Positions 43,630-55,074 of a stretch of 64,000 nt of DNA are shown piece by piece. Position 1 is the stretch's first letter; each line of letters begins with the position of its first letter. The position numbers were made by a program, and so were the translations under genes. This DNA comes from Chlorophyllum brunneum (Eukaryota; Basidiomycota; Agaricomycetes; Agaricales; Agaricaceae): positions 2,852,001 to 2,916,000 of the forward strand of contig OY756144.1 in assembly GCA_963576785.1 (NCBI GenBank), read 5' to 3'. Under the pieces are notes generated by a model that saw only the letters and a program-made list of their open reading frames with translations, made no database searches and was not told where the DNA came from.

Positions 43630-45604
43630 ATGGCTACGAGTGCTGACGTTCCGCCCTCTTTCGAGCCCCATTCCATTGAACTCGTCTCTGTCAAAGACAG
43701 CAAGATTACAGGCGTTAGCCTTTATTCGTCACGCGCTGAAATCACGCGGGTCTTTCGGCTTAGCGTCAAAGTTGGAATCAACCATGTCAATATTAGCGGA
43801 TTACCCAACGCTCTTGACCAGGAATCTTTGAAGTAGGCCAACTTCATCCGAATCTTACGCGTGTTCTGAACTTGGGACAGGGTTGAAGGGGTTGGACGTG
43901 CTACCATTCATGACGTAACAATCTCCAACATCCCACCTCCAGCGAAGCCTACGACATCTGACAATCTCGAGGACTTATCCCGCAAAAAGAAGAAAACAGA
44001 GCAGGCAATTGATCGGTGTTTGCTTGTTATTAAATCTTTGCAGTCTTATCTTGGCACGCTCAATGTGAAGGATGTCAAAGCCGCTGAAATTGCTGATATT
44101 GTCCAAAACTATCAAACAAAGGCAGAGGAACAGGATGACCAGGTCAATCAACTTCAATTTGAACTGGAGAACGTTGAGTCACAGTTGAATGTGGAGCAGA
44201 AGAGCCTTTCGGGTCCGGCGGAGAACCAGGACCTTCGCATGAAGGTCGCGGTGGGAGTCTTCGCGGATGCTGAAGAGGAGGTGGAAATCAGACTCGTATA
44301 CGGTTGGAATATCTTCCCACCGAATTGATGCACCATTCATGTCTTTTTTAGCTGTCGGAAAAGCCCATTGGAACGCTCTTTACGACATCCGGGTGGATAC
44401 GCATGCCACGGAGAAGCCCGTCGAAGTCACATATAAAGCGTCAATCTCACATAGTACTGGCGAAGTAAGGGGTTTTTCTGTTCTTGCTCACCCGAATCAA
44501 CGTTTAATTTTATTTTTGTAGGACTGGAGGGACATAGACCTGGTTCTTGAAACTGCAGAACCGACATTCGGGGTTGACACACCGCATCTCCTTCCTTGGA
44601 TAGTCTCTGTTCACCGACCTGTCACTGTCGGTAGTATCGCTCCTAAAGCGTTGTCAATCAAGTACAAGCCACTGAAACCCGCGCCGTCAGGAGCGGTTCT
44701 TCAAGCTGAGGCCCCATCTACTAGTTTACCTGAAGAAGAGGAAATGCGGCATCAAGAAACTCACGTCAGCTCAAGGGGTAATGTTACGGCAACATTTAGT
44801 GTTCCGGGCAAAATCACTATTCCCTCCGACGGCGCGACGCACACTGTCACCATTGCAAAGCTGAATCTCGACGCAAAGATGCGCTGGATCACTGTCCCCA
44901 AGCGAGAGGCCCGAACTCATTTGAACGTGAGCCCACCGTCATGGTTTTCCGTCAGGCACCTTATCCTCTTTGCAGGCTAAGATCAAGAACGTATCCGACT
45001 ATACTCTGCTCAACGGCCCTGCAAGTATCTATGTAGACGGGAGCTTTATCGCACGTACGGATCTACCTCTTGTCAGCCCTCAAGAGAGTTTTGATTGTCC
45101 CCTCGGGTATGTTCTATCAACGTCACCGGAACTCGGCATTAATCCATGTTCCGTAGACTTGACCCCTCAATCCGCATCACATACCATCCTCGTAACAAGA
45201 AGACCACCCGTACCGGCTTCTACAACAAGACTACCACACACGTCTTTACTCAGCGTATCACAGTTTTCAATACGAAAACCAATGGGATCGAGGATCTTAA
45301 AGTCACCGACCAATTCCCTGTGTCAGATGACTCAACCCTTACCGTCAAACAAATCAGTCCCGCGCTTACCAATGTCCTTAAGGAAACCACATCTGGGGAG
45401 ATAAAGATACCTGACAAAGTCAAGGTCGCTTCTGGCATCCTTGCCCAATGGAACGGCGCGGATGAACCCGACGTGAACGTTGAGTCACTTGGCAGGGATG
45501 GCAAGTTTGACTGGATTTGTGCTGTTCCACCTCAAGGCAAGATTGATCTTCAGTTGCAATACGAGGTTATCGCACCTCCCCATACTCAGATCATTGGACT
45601 GTGA
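43630..45604 (+). CDS. DUF4140/DUF4139 domain protein (mucoidy-inhibitor-like)
   Basis: The start at 43630 gives MATSADVPPSFEPHSIELVS. About six exons run to the stop at 45604. The N-terminal DUF4140 region has ITGVSLYSSRAEITRVFRLS and the typical VNISGLPNALDQESLKVEG. A charged coiled coil follows (about residues 90-190, DQVNQLQFELENVESQL). The DUF4139 beta domain starts near RLVYAVGKAHWNALYDIRVD, with YKASISHSTGEDWRDIDLVL, and ends QGKIDLQLQYEVIAPPHTQI. The family is widespread in fungi and bacteria and has no settled molecular function. Length is about 550 residues. It is convergent with nothing nearby; a gap of 2 kb follows. Confidence 0.88.
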
Positions 45605-47681
45605 TCGTGCTTGTTCATGTATTTATCATATTGATGCTTTCTTTACTTAACGTTGTGAGCGGTATGCCGATCCATTAAATTTATTGTACAATATAAGAAA
45701 TTATACATTTCTGTTGCAATCGTCGTCACTCTGAGGGGGTCGCTGTGGATCACTACGCTAGGAGGCTTCTTGTCCGGAATTGCGTTTCTGTTCAGGACAG
45801 AGCTTGCTACTCGGTTAATCTCCGGCCCATCTGGTAGAGTCAAGGTTGCCAACGCAGTGCTCCAGTCTACTCAAAATTTATCCATGAATTTGGGTCCCCA
45901 CAGAGGATTTCCACTTGCATCAATGGGGAGTAGCCTTATCCGAATAACCAATCCCATAAGTCGATATATCTGCGACTCGCGGGAATCTTGCCAATTTTAT
46001 TCTCTGTGCCACTACCGGGCACACTACCAGCAATGGTATCAACAAAGAAGCAACTATTGTATTTCCGACAACCAAGGGGGCCGAGGTCTTGTATGATAAC
46101 CGGTCCTTGAGCGTCAGCGGAGTGATCAGAGATAGATAGCGAAATGAAGAGGGCTTGAAACAGGAAATGTATATCATCTCGGACAGAACCGAACGCTAGC
46201 CCAATAATTCCCTTTTGAGATCCTTGGGTTTGGTGAACTCTCAAGTTGTAGGAGAAACCGCCTATGCAAACCAGACTCTGATATGAAGCTTATGCAATAT
46301 GGAGTTTCAGATATGAATGTCTTTTCTTCTCCTTCCTGCCCACCCATTTACCATACTTCGAGACAAGAACTTGCGTATTAGTGCATAAATCGTTCTATGT
46401 ATTTGCTCTCTCTCTCTTTTGTTTTTATTTTTTCCCAGCCAGTCAGACCCAACAGACCCACAAACGGAGACTGACGCGTGGATTTTTTTTCAAGAATCAA
46501 CGGTATCACGTCGCCGCGTGTGGAAGAAATTCAGAGTCTTCGTATCTAAGGCGTTTAATACACGCTACGTCTATTCCATCTGATTCGTCTTCGATTTGGC
46601 TCATCTTCCACATGGGTAGCCCCGAAGCTTAACTTCGTGCCTATTCACTGTGACCAACTTTAACTGACATTTGTGAGAAGCCCGCTGCACAGTATCAAGC
46701 TGCTGGCCCAAGGTGGTTGCTCACACTACCTAACGTTACAATATGTTGAATGTTTAATGGATTCATTCCTGTTCATTTCGCGTTACGCACCTTTCCTTAT
46801 GACGTCACGAGTATATTTGACTCGGCCGGAAGATGGACGAAAATAGCAACAACTGATCTACCTACTAAGTCGGAATGTCAGTGAAAAATGTAGGCTCAAG
46901 GCCCGCAGTCGGGCCGGAGCATGCTCACCAGACTCAACAGCGCCATGATGATAATCTGCACGATAGAGACAGCTCCAACATTAGAGAACCCTAGTTACGA
47001 AATCGGTATAGGATTGCATCATGGGGGCTTGCAAGTGGACCTAAAAGTAGCGCAACTGACGGAAATTACGATTTTGCCCACAACCCATTTGAAACGGTGT
47101 TTTTGCAATTCTAGTGTTTACTTTCATCTTGCGCGCATGTTCCTGACCCTCGGGACATGCTAGGTCTTTTCGAGATGACTGCGGTTCAAGTGGGCGTGGG
47201 TTTTGAAGGCCAGGGTCGGCCCTGTCCATCGTTACCAAAGCAGCGAATCCGGCAGGCTCGGCGGGCGGATCTTTGCGATTGGAACACCACCTTATGTATG
47301 TGGAACCAGGAGAGAAATGCGCTATTTTAGAATGGTGACATTACACGAATGCGTGTGTTCGAGTGACAAAAATAGTCTCGTGGCTGAGGAGCGAATTGAG
47401 ATATTGATGCCGAGGAATACTACTTGGACAAACTAGGTCGTTATACTAGGGCTTCAGAAATCGAAGACGTGTCGTGAAGAAAACCGGGGTAGATATGTTA
47501 CAGTGGTTGTGGGCGGATTTAGGCTACAAAGGGTCGTCATTGCGACAAGAAGGGATAGCAAAAAAGCAAGCATAGACGGGTAATGCAACATGACATAAGA
47601 AAGCGGTGAAAACGGCTGTCCCCGATTCATTATCATCATTCAATCAGCGGGGGTAAACAGGTACTCACCATTAGGTTGGTG
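45605..47681. other. Intergenic, no gene recognised
   Basis: Open frames of about 100 codons overlap on both strands at 45770-46244. The minus-strand reading has one hydrophobic stretch but nothing recognisable. 46381-46640 and 46921-47163 are open by chance. No repeat or RNA gene is seen. Confidence 0.45.
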
Positions 47682-48949
47682 TTAAGCTTCCCTCCACAAT
47701 AGCTCACAGGTCGTTTCATTATCCATCCTACACACACCCTCCACAACAGACACAACCGTCCTGTCAAAATTGTGTACGAACACAACTCGCGTGACTGACG
47801 GTGTATATAGTCTCATTTCACTTGCCAGAGCGCGAAACGCGGGTGGCGTTGACGGGGGTGGAATCCAGTCCGAAATATCCACTTCAACGCATTGGATCCG
47901 TGGAAGTCGCATCAACAAACCATAAAACTGGAGGCGCTGGGCAAAATGGTTAGGAAGGTCCATGATGAAATGATGCTTCGGCAATATGAGAGCACTAATC
48001 ACCGCTCACCTCTTTCCCGGAAATGGGTAGGACCAGTGTGCCAAGGTATCTCAGCTCCGATGAAGTGGCCCGCGAGTTTACGATCGAGGAAAGAAGTTCC
48101 ATAGAGAAGGAAGTCGTGTATTCTGAGTCCGCGAGGTCCAGAGAGCGTAGTGGGCGCGTGGATTGGCGTATCTTCGACAATAGAAGTGCCATTTCTGTCC
48201 TTTTGGCGGGCAACTGAGTACGGGAGAAGCAGGTTTTGAGGTGAGTAATTGGTCTGCCGGGTACAATGGCTACGGCAGCTTCGGAGAACGTGCATTCTAA
48301 TGTCGAGAGATCAGGAAATGCCGAGGTGTGAAGTGATGTAAGAGATTCCGTGGCTAGTGCTTCAGCTGTCGAAGTTGAAGGGTCACCGACGTCGATATAG
48401 TCTAGAAGGTATAGGTCATTCAATTTCGCCTGCTTGTTGAGAAATGAAATGAGGTGGTTATCCCAACTGAGATCGCAGTGGAAACCTCTGAGTTGGAAGG
48501 TAGAATTGTCGAGTGTCCAGGCAGCATTTGCGTTGGCGCTATTAATGACGTGCATATTGAGATAACGGAGGTTTGAGGTTTGCTCCAGGGCCTGCGCGAT
48601 GGAACTCCAATACCCATCAGGTAACTCGTGACTGGGCTCTTCTTCCTCTTCACTGTTACTATCCTCCGCAGCCACCTCCTCGCCCGCAGTGGCATAGATT
48701 GTGAGAGCGTCCACACGGACCGCAGCTCGTGGAGTATTTGAGAGGGTGGAACAAAGGAGGAGAGTTTCCTGGACGTTACGCATGTAAAGCGTATTGTACA
48801 AGGCGCGCTCTGCAAAGGTATGAAATCCTTTGCTAACCCGACATAAAGCGGCAAGGTCGCCACGGCTTCCGACTTCGCTCACGATGCCTCGGCATATCTC
48901 TAGTGTCAATCGCGCGGACGCTCGAGCATACCCTACACTGAATTAAGGT
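47682..48949 (-). CDS. F-box/LRR-like protein (5' end unresolved)
   Basis: The last exon is 47939-47682 and the main exon ends near 48013. The intron (about 73 nt) joins SGKE to RLQFYGLLMRLPRIQ. The N-terminal part reads LTLEICRGIVSEVGSRGDLA followed by LCRVSKGFHTFAERALYNTL, a good F-box-like pattern. An acidic run (EEEEEPSHELPDG) and leucine-rich repeats with LRYLNMHVINS, LRGFHCDLSWDNH and LRSLDLADSEYTT follow. No ATG lies at the head of the open frame. A 3' splice site at about 48950 implies a short upstream exon, but the obvious ATG at 49092 does not join in frame. The gene may use another exon or be damaged at its 5' end. It would act as an SCF substrate adaptor. Confidence 0.6.
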
Positions 48950-49092
48950 TGGTTAGTCCATTGCGTGGAAGCCAAGAAACTCACCTACTCCTCTCTGGAG
49001 TTCGAGCTGCGCGTGCGCTATTGGACGCCGTTGTGAATGCAGTCTGGAAAAAGATCCCGAAGTAAGCTTCTGAACGGCCAGAGTCGGACATC

Positions 49093-50634
49093 GAAATACC
49101 TGGAGCGGCGATTTTTGGAAAATTGGCCAGTTAGCGCCGCTGGCCTATGACGAATAGGATAGTCGAATAAAGAGGGACGGAGAAGGACTCAGGTCAAATA
49201 GGTGACCTGCTTATGGGAGGGGGCTATTTATGTAGGAGTGTCCATCGTGGAAATCTTGGCGGGGGCATTTCGGGATCAAGGGGGTGATCTCCGGGTCAGG
49301 TCAGCAAAGCAATACGTTCCCAGCGTTTGGTATAGTTCTCGCCTCTCGTTCGTCCCACCCACACAAAACACACACATTCTGGATGGCCCGCCCTGAATCG
49401 AGGTCCTCCCCTGTTACTGGACGTCCCACGTGGCCGCCACGCGCAGGGATCCCGGCTCGCGTGGTTCGCATAATTCGGGTCCTCGGAAGGCAACGCAAAA
49501 CCGGTCGCTGACTGGCGTTGGGATGGTGATCAAGCTACAGACACGTCGCGCGGTCCCAAATCGTGTATGCCCTTCACTGTCCTCTTTACAAAACTTGATC
49601 CTGGGTCAGAGATGGTTTCTAGTTATCCGATCGATAGGAAATGATGCACAAAGACTGGATACGTTAGCGTTACCTAGAGTGATGTTTCCAACCTAGAAAC
49701 AGCACCGTTAATGAAAAAAAGAACCGTCCCCTTGGAGAATGGACGAAAGAATTTTGGAAAACGCCATTACTCACCCGTGGACACGCTCCATGTTCCCATT
49801 GAGGTAAAATTAAAGTCAGACTAAAAGCTTGCCCGAGAGGCACTGCCTATTTTCCCAACCCCTCGAATCTGGTTCACTGTTCAAAAATATACTTATTCCG
49901 GCATTGATCCCTGTGGCACGCATTCTCAGGCACCCTCAAACTAAAGTCTCTGTGGAAACAGGATGTGAGACTCCCGGATGATATGAAATCTGGGGAACAT
50001 ATCTGGCGGAGGTCGGCCATGGGAGTTATGGCAATCGGCGGTTAAAGCTGGGACCAAAATTCAGCTTATGATGTTCACCCAGAGCGTTGGCGGGTCGCGG
50101 GGTGCCCCGAGTCCAATTTTCCCTGCAAACTTCTTTTCCCAAGCCGGCGAGAGATCATCGCCGACGTGCATAGTTGTCCTAGAATAGTTGGTATAATACC
50201 CCACACCAAGAAGGGACAACTGCACAGTATTCTACTTAACTGGTTGTTTGGTGTTAGGAAGTGGCTAGTGGAAGCTCGAACTGGAAGGTGACGTTTTAAG
50301 TGTTCGGTGATCAGCGTAGCACTGATAGACACATTGCGGGACAGCTTCGGATTTGACACCACTGTGGGGTTTGACGTCTTATATGATTCGAGGAAGCCAA
50401 GAGGGCCAGGTATGAGAGAAGTACTGGGTGGTCGAAGCTCAAAATAACGCTGGTGTGTGAGCCGGATATATCACGGTTATGTACTTTCACCGACAAGACG
50501 TCATGTCATTAAACTGGTCTTACAACATTGGATGAGCGCCACGGAATGGGTCGAGAAAAGGTATACTAGGAGCCATAATAAATACACGGCTCGAAAGGAC
50601 CTCGGAAGTCGTGCATACTCACCAATTCAAAGAC
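49093..50634. other. Intergenic, no gene recognised
   Basis: GC-richer sequence at 49380-49510 is open in several frames at once, with no recognisable product. The minus strand at 50075-50500 is open in two overlapping frames without a domain. Confidence 0.45.
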
Positions 50635-51322
50635 CTACTCCAGTTTCTCAAGTTCATCCAGGCGGGATAACACTACATCCTTGCTCGTCTCTTCAATCTC
50701 TCCAGCAAGGAAAATCTCGTCAAGGATAGCGTAAACCTGGATAGACTTGAGTCATATCTTCGTCACACACCGTCCAATGACTGACTTTGTAGAAATTGAA
50801 TACAAGATCCAATTCACAGACGTTGTCAAAGAAAGCATCTGGTTGGCTTCAGCATTCGAGTAGAGCTGGGATATCATGGTAAGATGCACCTAGGACTTCG
50901 ACAAATAGGTGTATTGCTTCCAAATAAGCCAGTTCATTGTCGTTCGCATCCACACAAACACAAAAGAACAATCCTGCATAACGCCGGTACACAACCTTGT
51001 AGTTGCGAAACTATATCCGCGAAGCATAAGCCATAATCCACGCAGATTCAGGTGTACACACCTCGACAAAGTTTGATTGATATTTTTGATCTCTAGGTGC
51101 CACTAGTCGATGGACCTCACCACGTAACCTCACCTGACAATGGAGATCAGTACACTATGCTGGTTAAGCAGCAACGGGGAGCCAACCTTCTCATCGTCGT
51201 CATAAGGGACATACCACTTGGATAATCTCGTCTTCCCTTGTCTATTCTTCAGCCAGCGTCATGACAACGTATATGTACGATATTCTGAGGTGGCTCACCT
51301 GTACCAAGATGAACCTGATCAT
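50635..51322 (-). CDS. APS2: AP-2 complex small subunit sigma
   Basis: This is the sigma subunit of the AP-2 clathrin adaptor, which acts at the plasma membrane in endocytosis and binds dileucine cargo signals. Six short exons (51322-51299, 51246-51187, 51133-51062, 51010-50890, 50838-50786 and 50736-50635) join without a single frame problem to give 143 residues, the family length. The first exon is only 24 nt (MIRFILVQ). Conserved stretches are NRQGKTRLSKWYVPYDDDEK, APRDQKYQSNFVEFRNYKVV, YRRYAGLFFCVCVDANDNEL, NVCELDLVFNFYKVYAILDE and LAGEIEETSKDVV. These distinguish AP-2 sigma from the AP-1 and AP-3 forms. All introns are 46-53 nt with GT..AG ends. No long open frame exists here, so simple ORF finding misses it. 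Confidence 0.96.
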
Positions 51323-53238
51323 CGCAGTCGAGAATGACGAACAAAGCAATTAGCCTTAGCCATGTTTAGCGATCCCGTGAGAATCAAACAATGCAAAAAC
51401 CCCCGAAGCACATCACAGAACCTTGCCCGTTCCGTTCCGGGTCTCCAATCAAATATTCTATCCTTCTTGGATCTTCGACGTCCAATAGTGTCAGAACTCT
51501 TCTCCCCGAGTCGCTCGGCTGACATATCAGCCTAACATACAATCGGCTATTGTCCCGGGCAGGCATCCAGCTCACAACCGCTAGAGAAGCCCAACAAACG
51601 AAAAGAAAAATCAGACGCGGCGGAAGACAAGATCAGAATATTCTTTGTTCAACATTCACACCATGACGTATCTCTCCTGAATTATTTTGAATATACCGAC
51701 TTTCGGGGCCTTTAACTTGGTGACTGTGTTATCATGCTGCCTCGGCATGGTTGAACTTCTCTTCACGTACAAGCGCTTTTGAATAAATGCACACGCCTAG
51801 AACTATGCCAAGCCTGATTTCAAGCCTGACTGCTTGGCACTCCACATACCTCGCGCCTTACGCTCAAAACCATATGGTGGCTATCCACGAGAATCACCAA
51901 CATCCTCAACTCAAACTCTCAAGACTCATACGCCTAATAGCCGACTCGTGGCGGACCACCCCAAATTCCCTGAGTCTGTGAACTGGGTATTCAAAATCAC
52001 AAAACTCAAACCCGCCGACCGACCCTTTGACCCAATCTCGATTTCCAACCTCCAGATCACGACAAGTCCGGGTCACTGAAACTCCAGCGCCCCTTATTTT
52101 CGCGCTCCTCATAACCTAACCATGCGTCGTCTGGAAAATTTATTCTTGCTCCATATTAATACATACGCCACTCCAGAGTCAGGTTCGCGTTATCTACAGG
52201 TCCCACGACCATGGCGACAACATCAGTCTGTGTTAAAAAAAACAAGCGGATGAATTCGCACCGAAGAACATAACTCTCCCAGACTACCCCGTCGTGAAAT
52301 GTTCCTCCGACATCTTTAATCTCGTCATCCATTTTTAATGTCTTGATGTCAAGCAGTGGACAAAAGACTCCGAGATTCAATTGGGTAGGATCATACCTCA
52401 AGGCGATATCATACATCGAAAATGCAAGCTGAAAATAAACATCATGCATTGTGTTTGTTACTTGCTAATCAGCTAAGGAAGAAACATATCAAGTTGGGCA
52501 TTGGAATCGAACGGCAGGTTCAAGACACTCAATCGCTGGTTGGAAGTGAAAGAATCCAAAACACCCAACCTAACAACACCCGCAGTCAAGACCATTACCC
52601 CAGGAGCCACACACAAAAAATCCCTAAGTATTCCTTGATTCCACTATGATTTCCGATTCCGGACTGACAATATTAATACAACACCCTACCGTCAGTCAAG
52701 CGGGGGCCGATATTTGAACTAACGACATTAACCATGCATCATGTCCATGCCCAACGTCAAGCCAATCCTAGGCCCCATCAAACCGAACGACTCTCTAGAC
52801 ATTACGGCCTCTTTCTCCTCTGATTGCATTGCAGAGGAATGACATATTCCGGTCGAGCCACCAGGTCAAGTAGCACCTATACCAGGAGCTTATGAAAAAC
52901 TTTTGCACCCTGTAGAAAAATTGCATGGTATAATGGTGCCAACCATTAACTAGTCGTGGAGTTGGCAAGTTAACATGCAGTGACACATCACTGACATTCC
53001 TTTCCAATTACTCCCTTGTTTCTCTTTCCTCCCGATGCTTTCGTTAAGAACATCTTCAAGATATTTCAAATTCACACTCTTGAGACTGGTAGATGAATTA
53101 TTCAACCAACATGGCAGATGTTCACGATGCCTTGTGATTTTTGAAGGATACATACCAATAAAACCGACAAATTCCGCAAACCCCCACACACCACTCCATC
53201 ACATCCACGAATCAACCAACCTCCAATCATGATCCTGC
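51323..53238. other. Intergenic, no confirmed gene
   Basis: A 97-codon minus-strand frame at 52156-52449 (with DPTQLNLGVFCPLLDIKTLK) reads plausibly as a protein fragment but has no recognised family, start or splice context. Frames at 51787-52112 overlap on both strands. A tRNA-like stretch lies at 52703-52776 (-). Confidence 0.4.
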
Positions 53239-54748
53239 TCAACCACACCCCCACACTCCCCCGCGCCACCTAACCTCCTCACTCCTCAACAAAGGATACC
53301 GTACCTCTCCAGCCTCACCACCCCAATCAAAATCAACCACTCTCAAACTTGCTCTACTACCATTCCCCAAATAATCATCATCAACCAAAACCATTTCACC
53401 ACCGTGTGGAATTTCTAACATGATATTGACAGATCACAAGTCACCATGTACTTTACCATTCTTCACAAGAATTTTGACAAGTCTATCCAATGCATGTTGT
53501 AGGGGTAGTGTGATTGTGGAATCAATCAGCTAACCGTTTAATGGTCTCCAAACCAAAGGCTCAAGTCATTCTGTGGCGTAGGCCTTTGGAGCACCTCTAT
53601 GATCCAAATAACCATAGAGTAGTGGTGCAAGGTCCTGCTCGGCTAACAAGCGGTGAACGTCTTCCCCGTAATGGCTAGGAACCAGCTTGACAAGTACATC
53701 CATGCAATCCTTCAAAGAAAAAAGGCACAAAATAGCATGCCATTGCAGTTTATAACATTGAGTTGGCGTGTAAAAGTGAGATGCCCTTGAGCATTGGACC
53801 CAGATCGACGGTAGAGCACGCGAGAAGGATAAACTCGGGGAGTAGAAGGGTTAAAACATGCTGGCGGTTGTTGTTGATTCACTACCCTAAAGGCCTGGGA
53901 TAAGGAACGAAATTTTAATAACAGACCTTTTCAACTCGTCTATAACCTGGGCTAATGCATATAGCACTCGAGCCGTCTTTTCGCGTCGCTCCTTAGTGTA
54001 GTCTTCAAGCATGATACAGGTATCTTCCAGAGGTTCTGCAATTACATTATAGCCATCGTGAAAGCCGCCTGCGACCATGAGGCCTTACAGATAACCCAAG
54101 TGGATCAGTATAACACAGAGATACCGGTTGCGACGTATGTACCAGTGATGCAAAGTAGGAACATCGGCGCCCCACCCCTCAAATAATCTTGTCTACCCCC
54201 TATCTCGCAGAACATTGATCGCAAGATGATAACTGCGTGGTAATTTCATCTAAGCATCACCACCTGCTCCAAGCTCCGTCTCCACCACGCGCAGGGCTAC
54301 AAAGACGCCTATCTTCCAACAACGCACCATCAACTATATCACCATTTTTATCCCTCGTTGGATTCAAGTTGTACGATTCCTCAAATCCATCCAATAAAAC
54401 ACGCATACATTGGTCAAACTTGTAAGTTCTTGTATATTTCCTCCATATCGACATCGTCGTCGTCATCATATTCTCCAGTGGAAAAGGAATTTCCCATCGA
54501 CGCACATAACCGCGCTGCCGAATTCTTAGCCGCGACGGAATTTTTTGACGTTCTGGGGAGTGGAATCTGAGCAGTGAGGAGATATCGACGAAAGACATCA
54601 TGAATGGTATACCGCGTGCTTCAGGGGGGCGAACACACAAGAGGCGAATTCCCAAAGTATCTTGATACTCGCCCCATTCTTCGCCAAACTCGGAAGGGGG
54701 AGGCAAGCAAGGTAATCCTTCTTTCTGAGGTCGATTAAGCCATATCAA
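53239..54748 (-). pseudogene. Fungal-type protein kinase-like gene, degraded
   Basis: Minus-strand pieces follow one another in the order of the large Agaricomycete kinase-like family. First comes an open N-terminal stretch at 54748-54257 (FLIWLNRPQKEGLPCLPPPS). Next is a helical spacer at 54078-53887 (CIMLEDYTKERREKTARVLY). Then, in about 53710-53240, LVPSHYGEDVHRLLAEQDLA, a catalytic-loop-like ILVKNGKVHGDL and RASLRVVDFDWGGEAGEVRY. At least three in-frame stops interrupt the last part, one directly after VHGDL and two near LEPLVWRPLNG. The DFD motif in place of DFG is typical of the family. No intron model removes the stops, so the copy is most likely dead. A sequencing or assembly error is less likely given several lesions. 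Confidence 0.7.
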
Positions 54749-55074
54749 AAACCTGAAAATAAATCTCTACAACCATGTTCTATTAATAACCATTTCACGA
54801 AATCAATTACTGACGGTCATTTGGCAAACGCAGATCAGGCATCGCCCTCCCAATAGCAGTCCACCGGTGTCATCGTTGGTGGTGGTAGAGGATAGAACGA
54901 GGATAATTAGATTGAGGCGAAGCAGTACACCACTAACCCTTCAACTTAACCTAAGGTAAGACAAAATGCAAAAAAGGATCAATAAATATAATTGCATTGT
55001 TCTTCACTACGCATTCATCAAATAACACAAAGAAAAAAAAACTGTCCTTTCAAAAAAAAAAAAAAAAACTACTA

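Noticed and set aside
45770..46244. Possible small membrane protein on the minus strand
   Set aside because: One hydrophobic stretch only, with frames open on both strands and no consistent start or splice sites.
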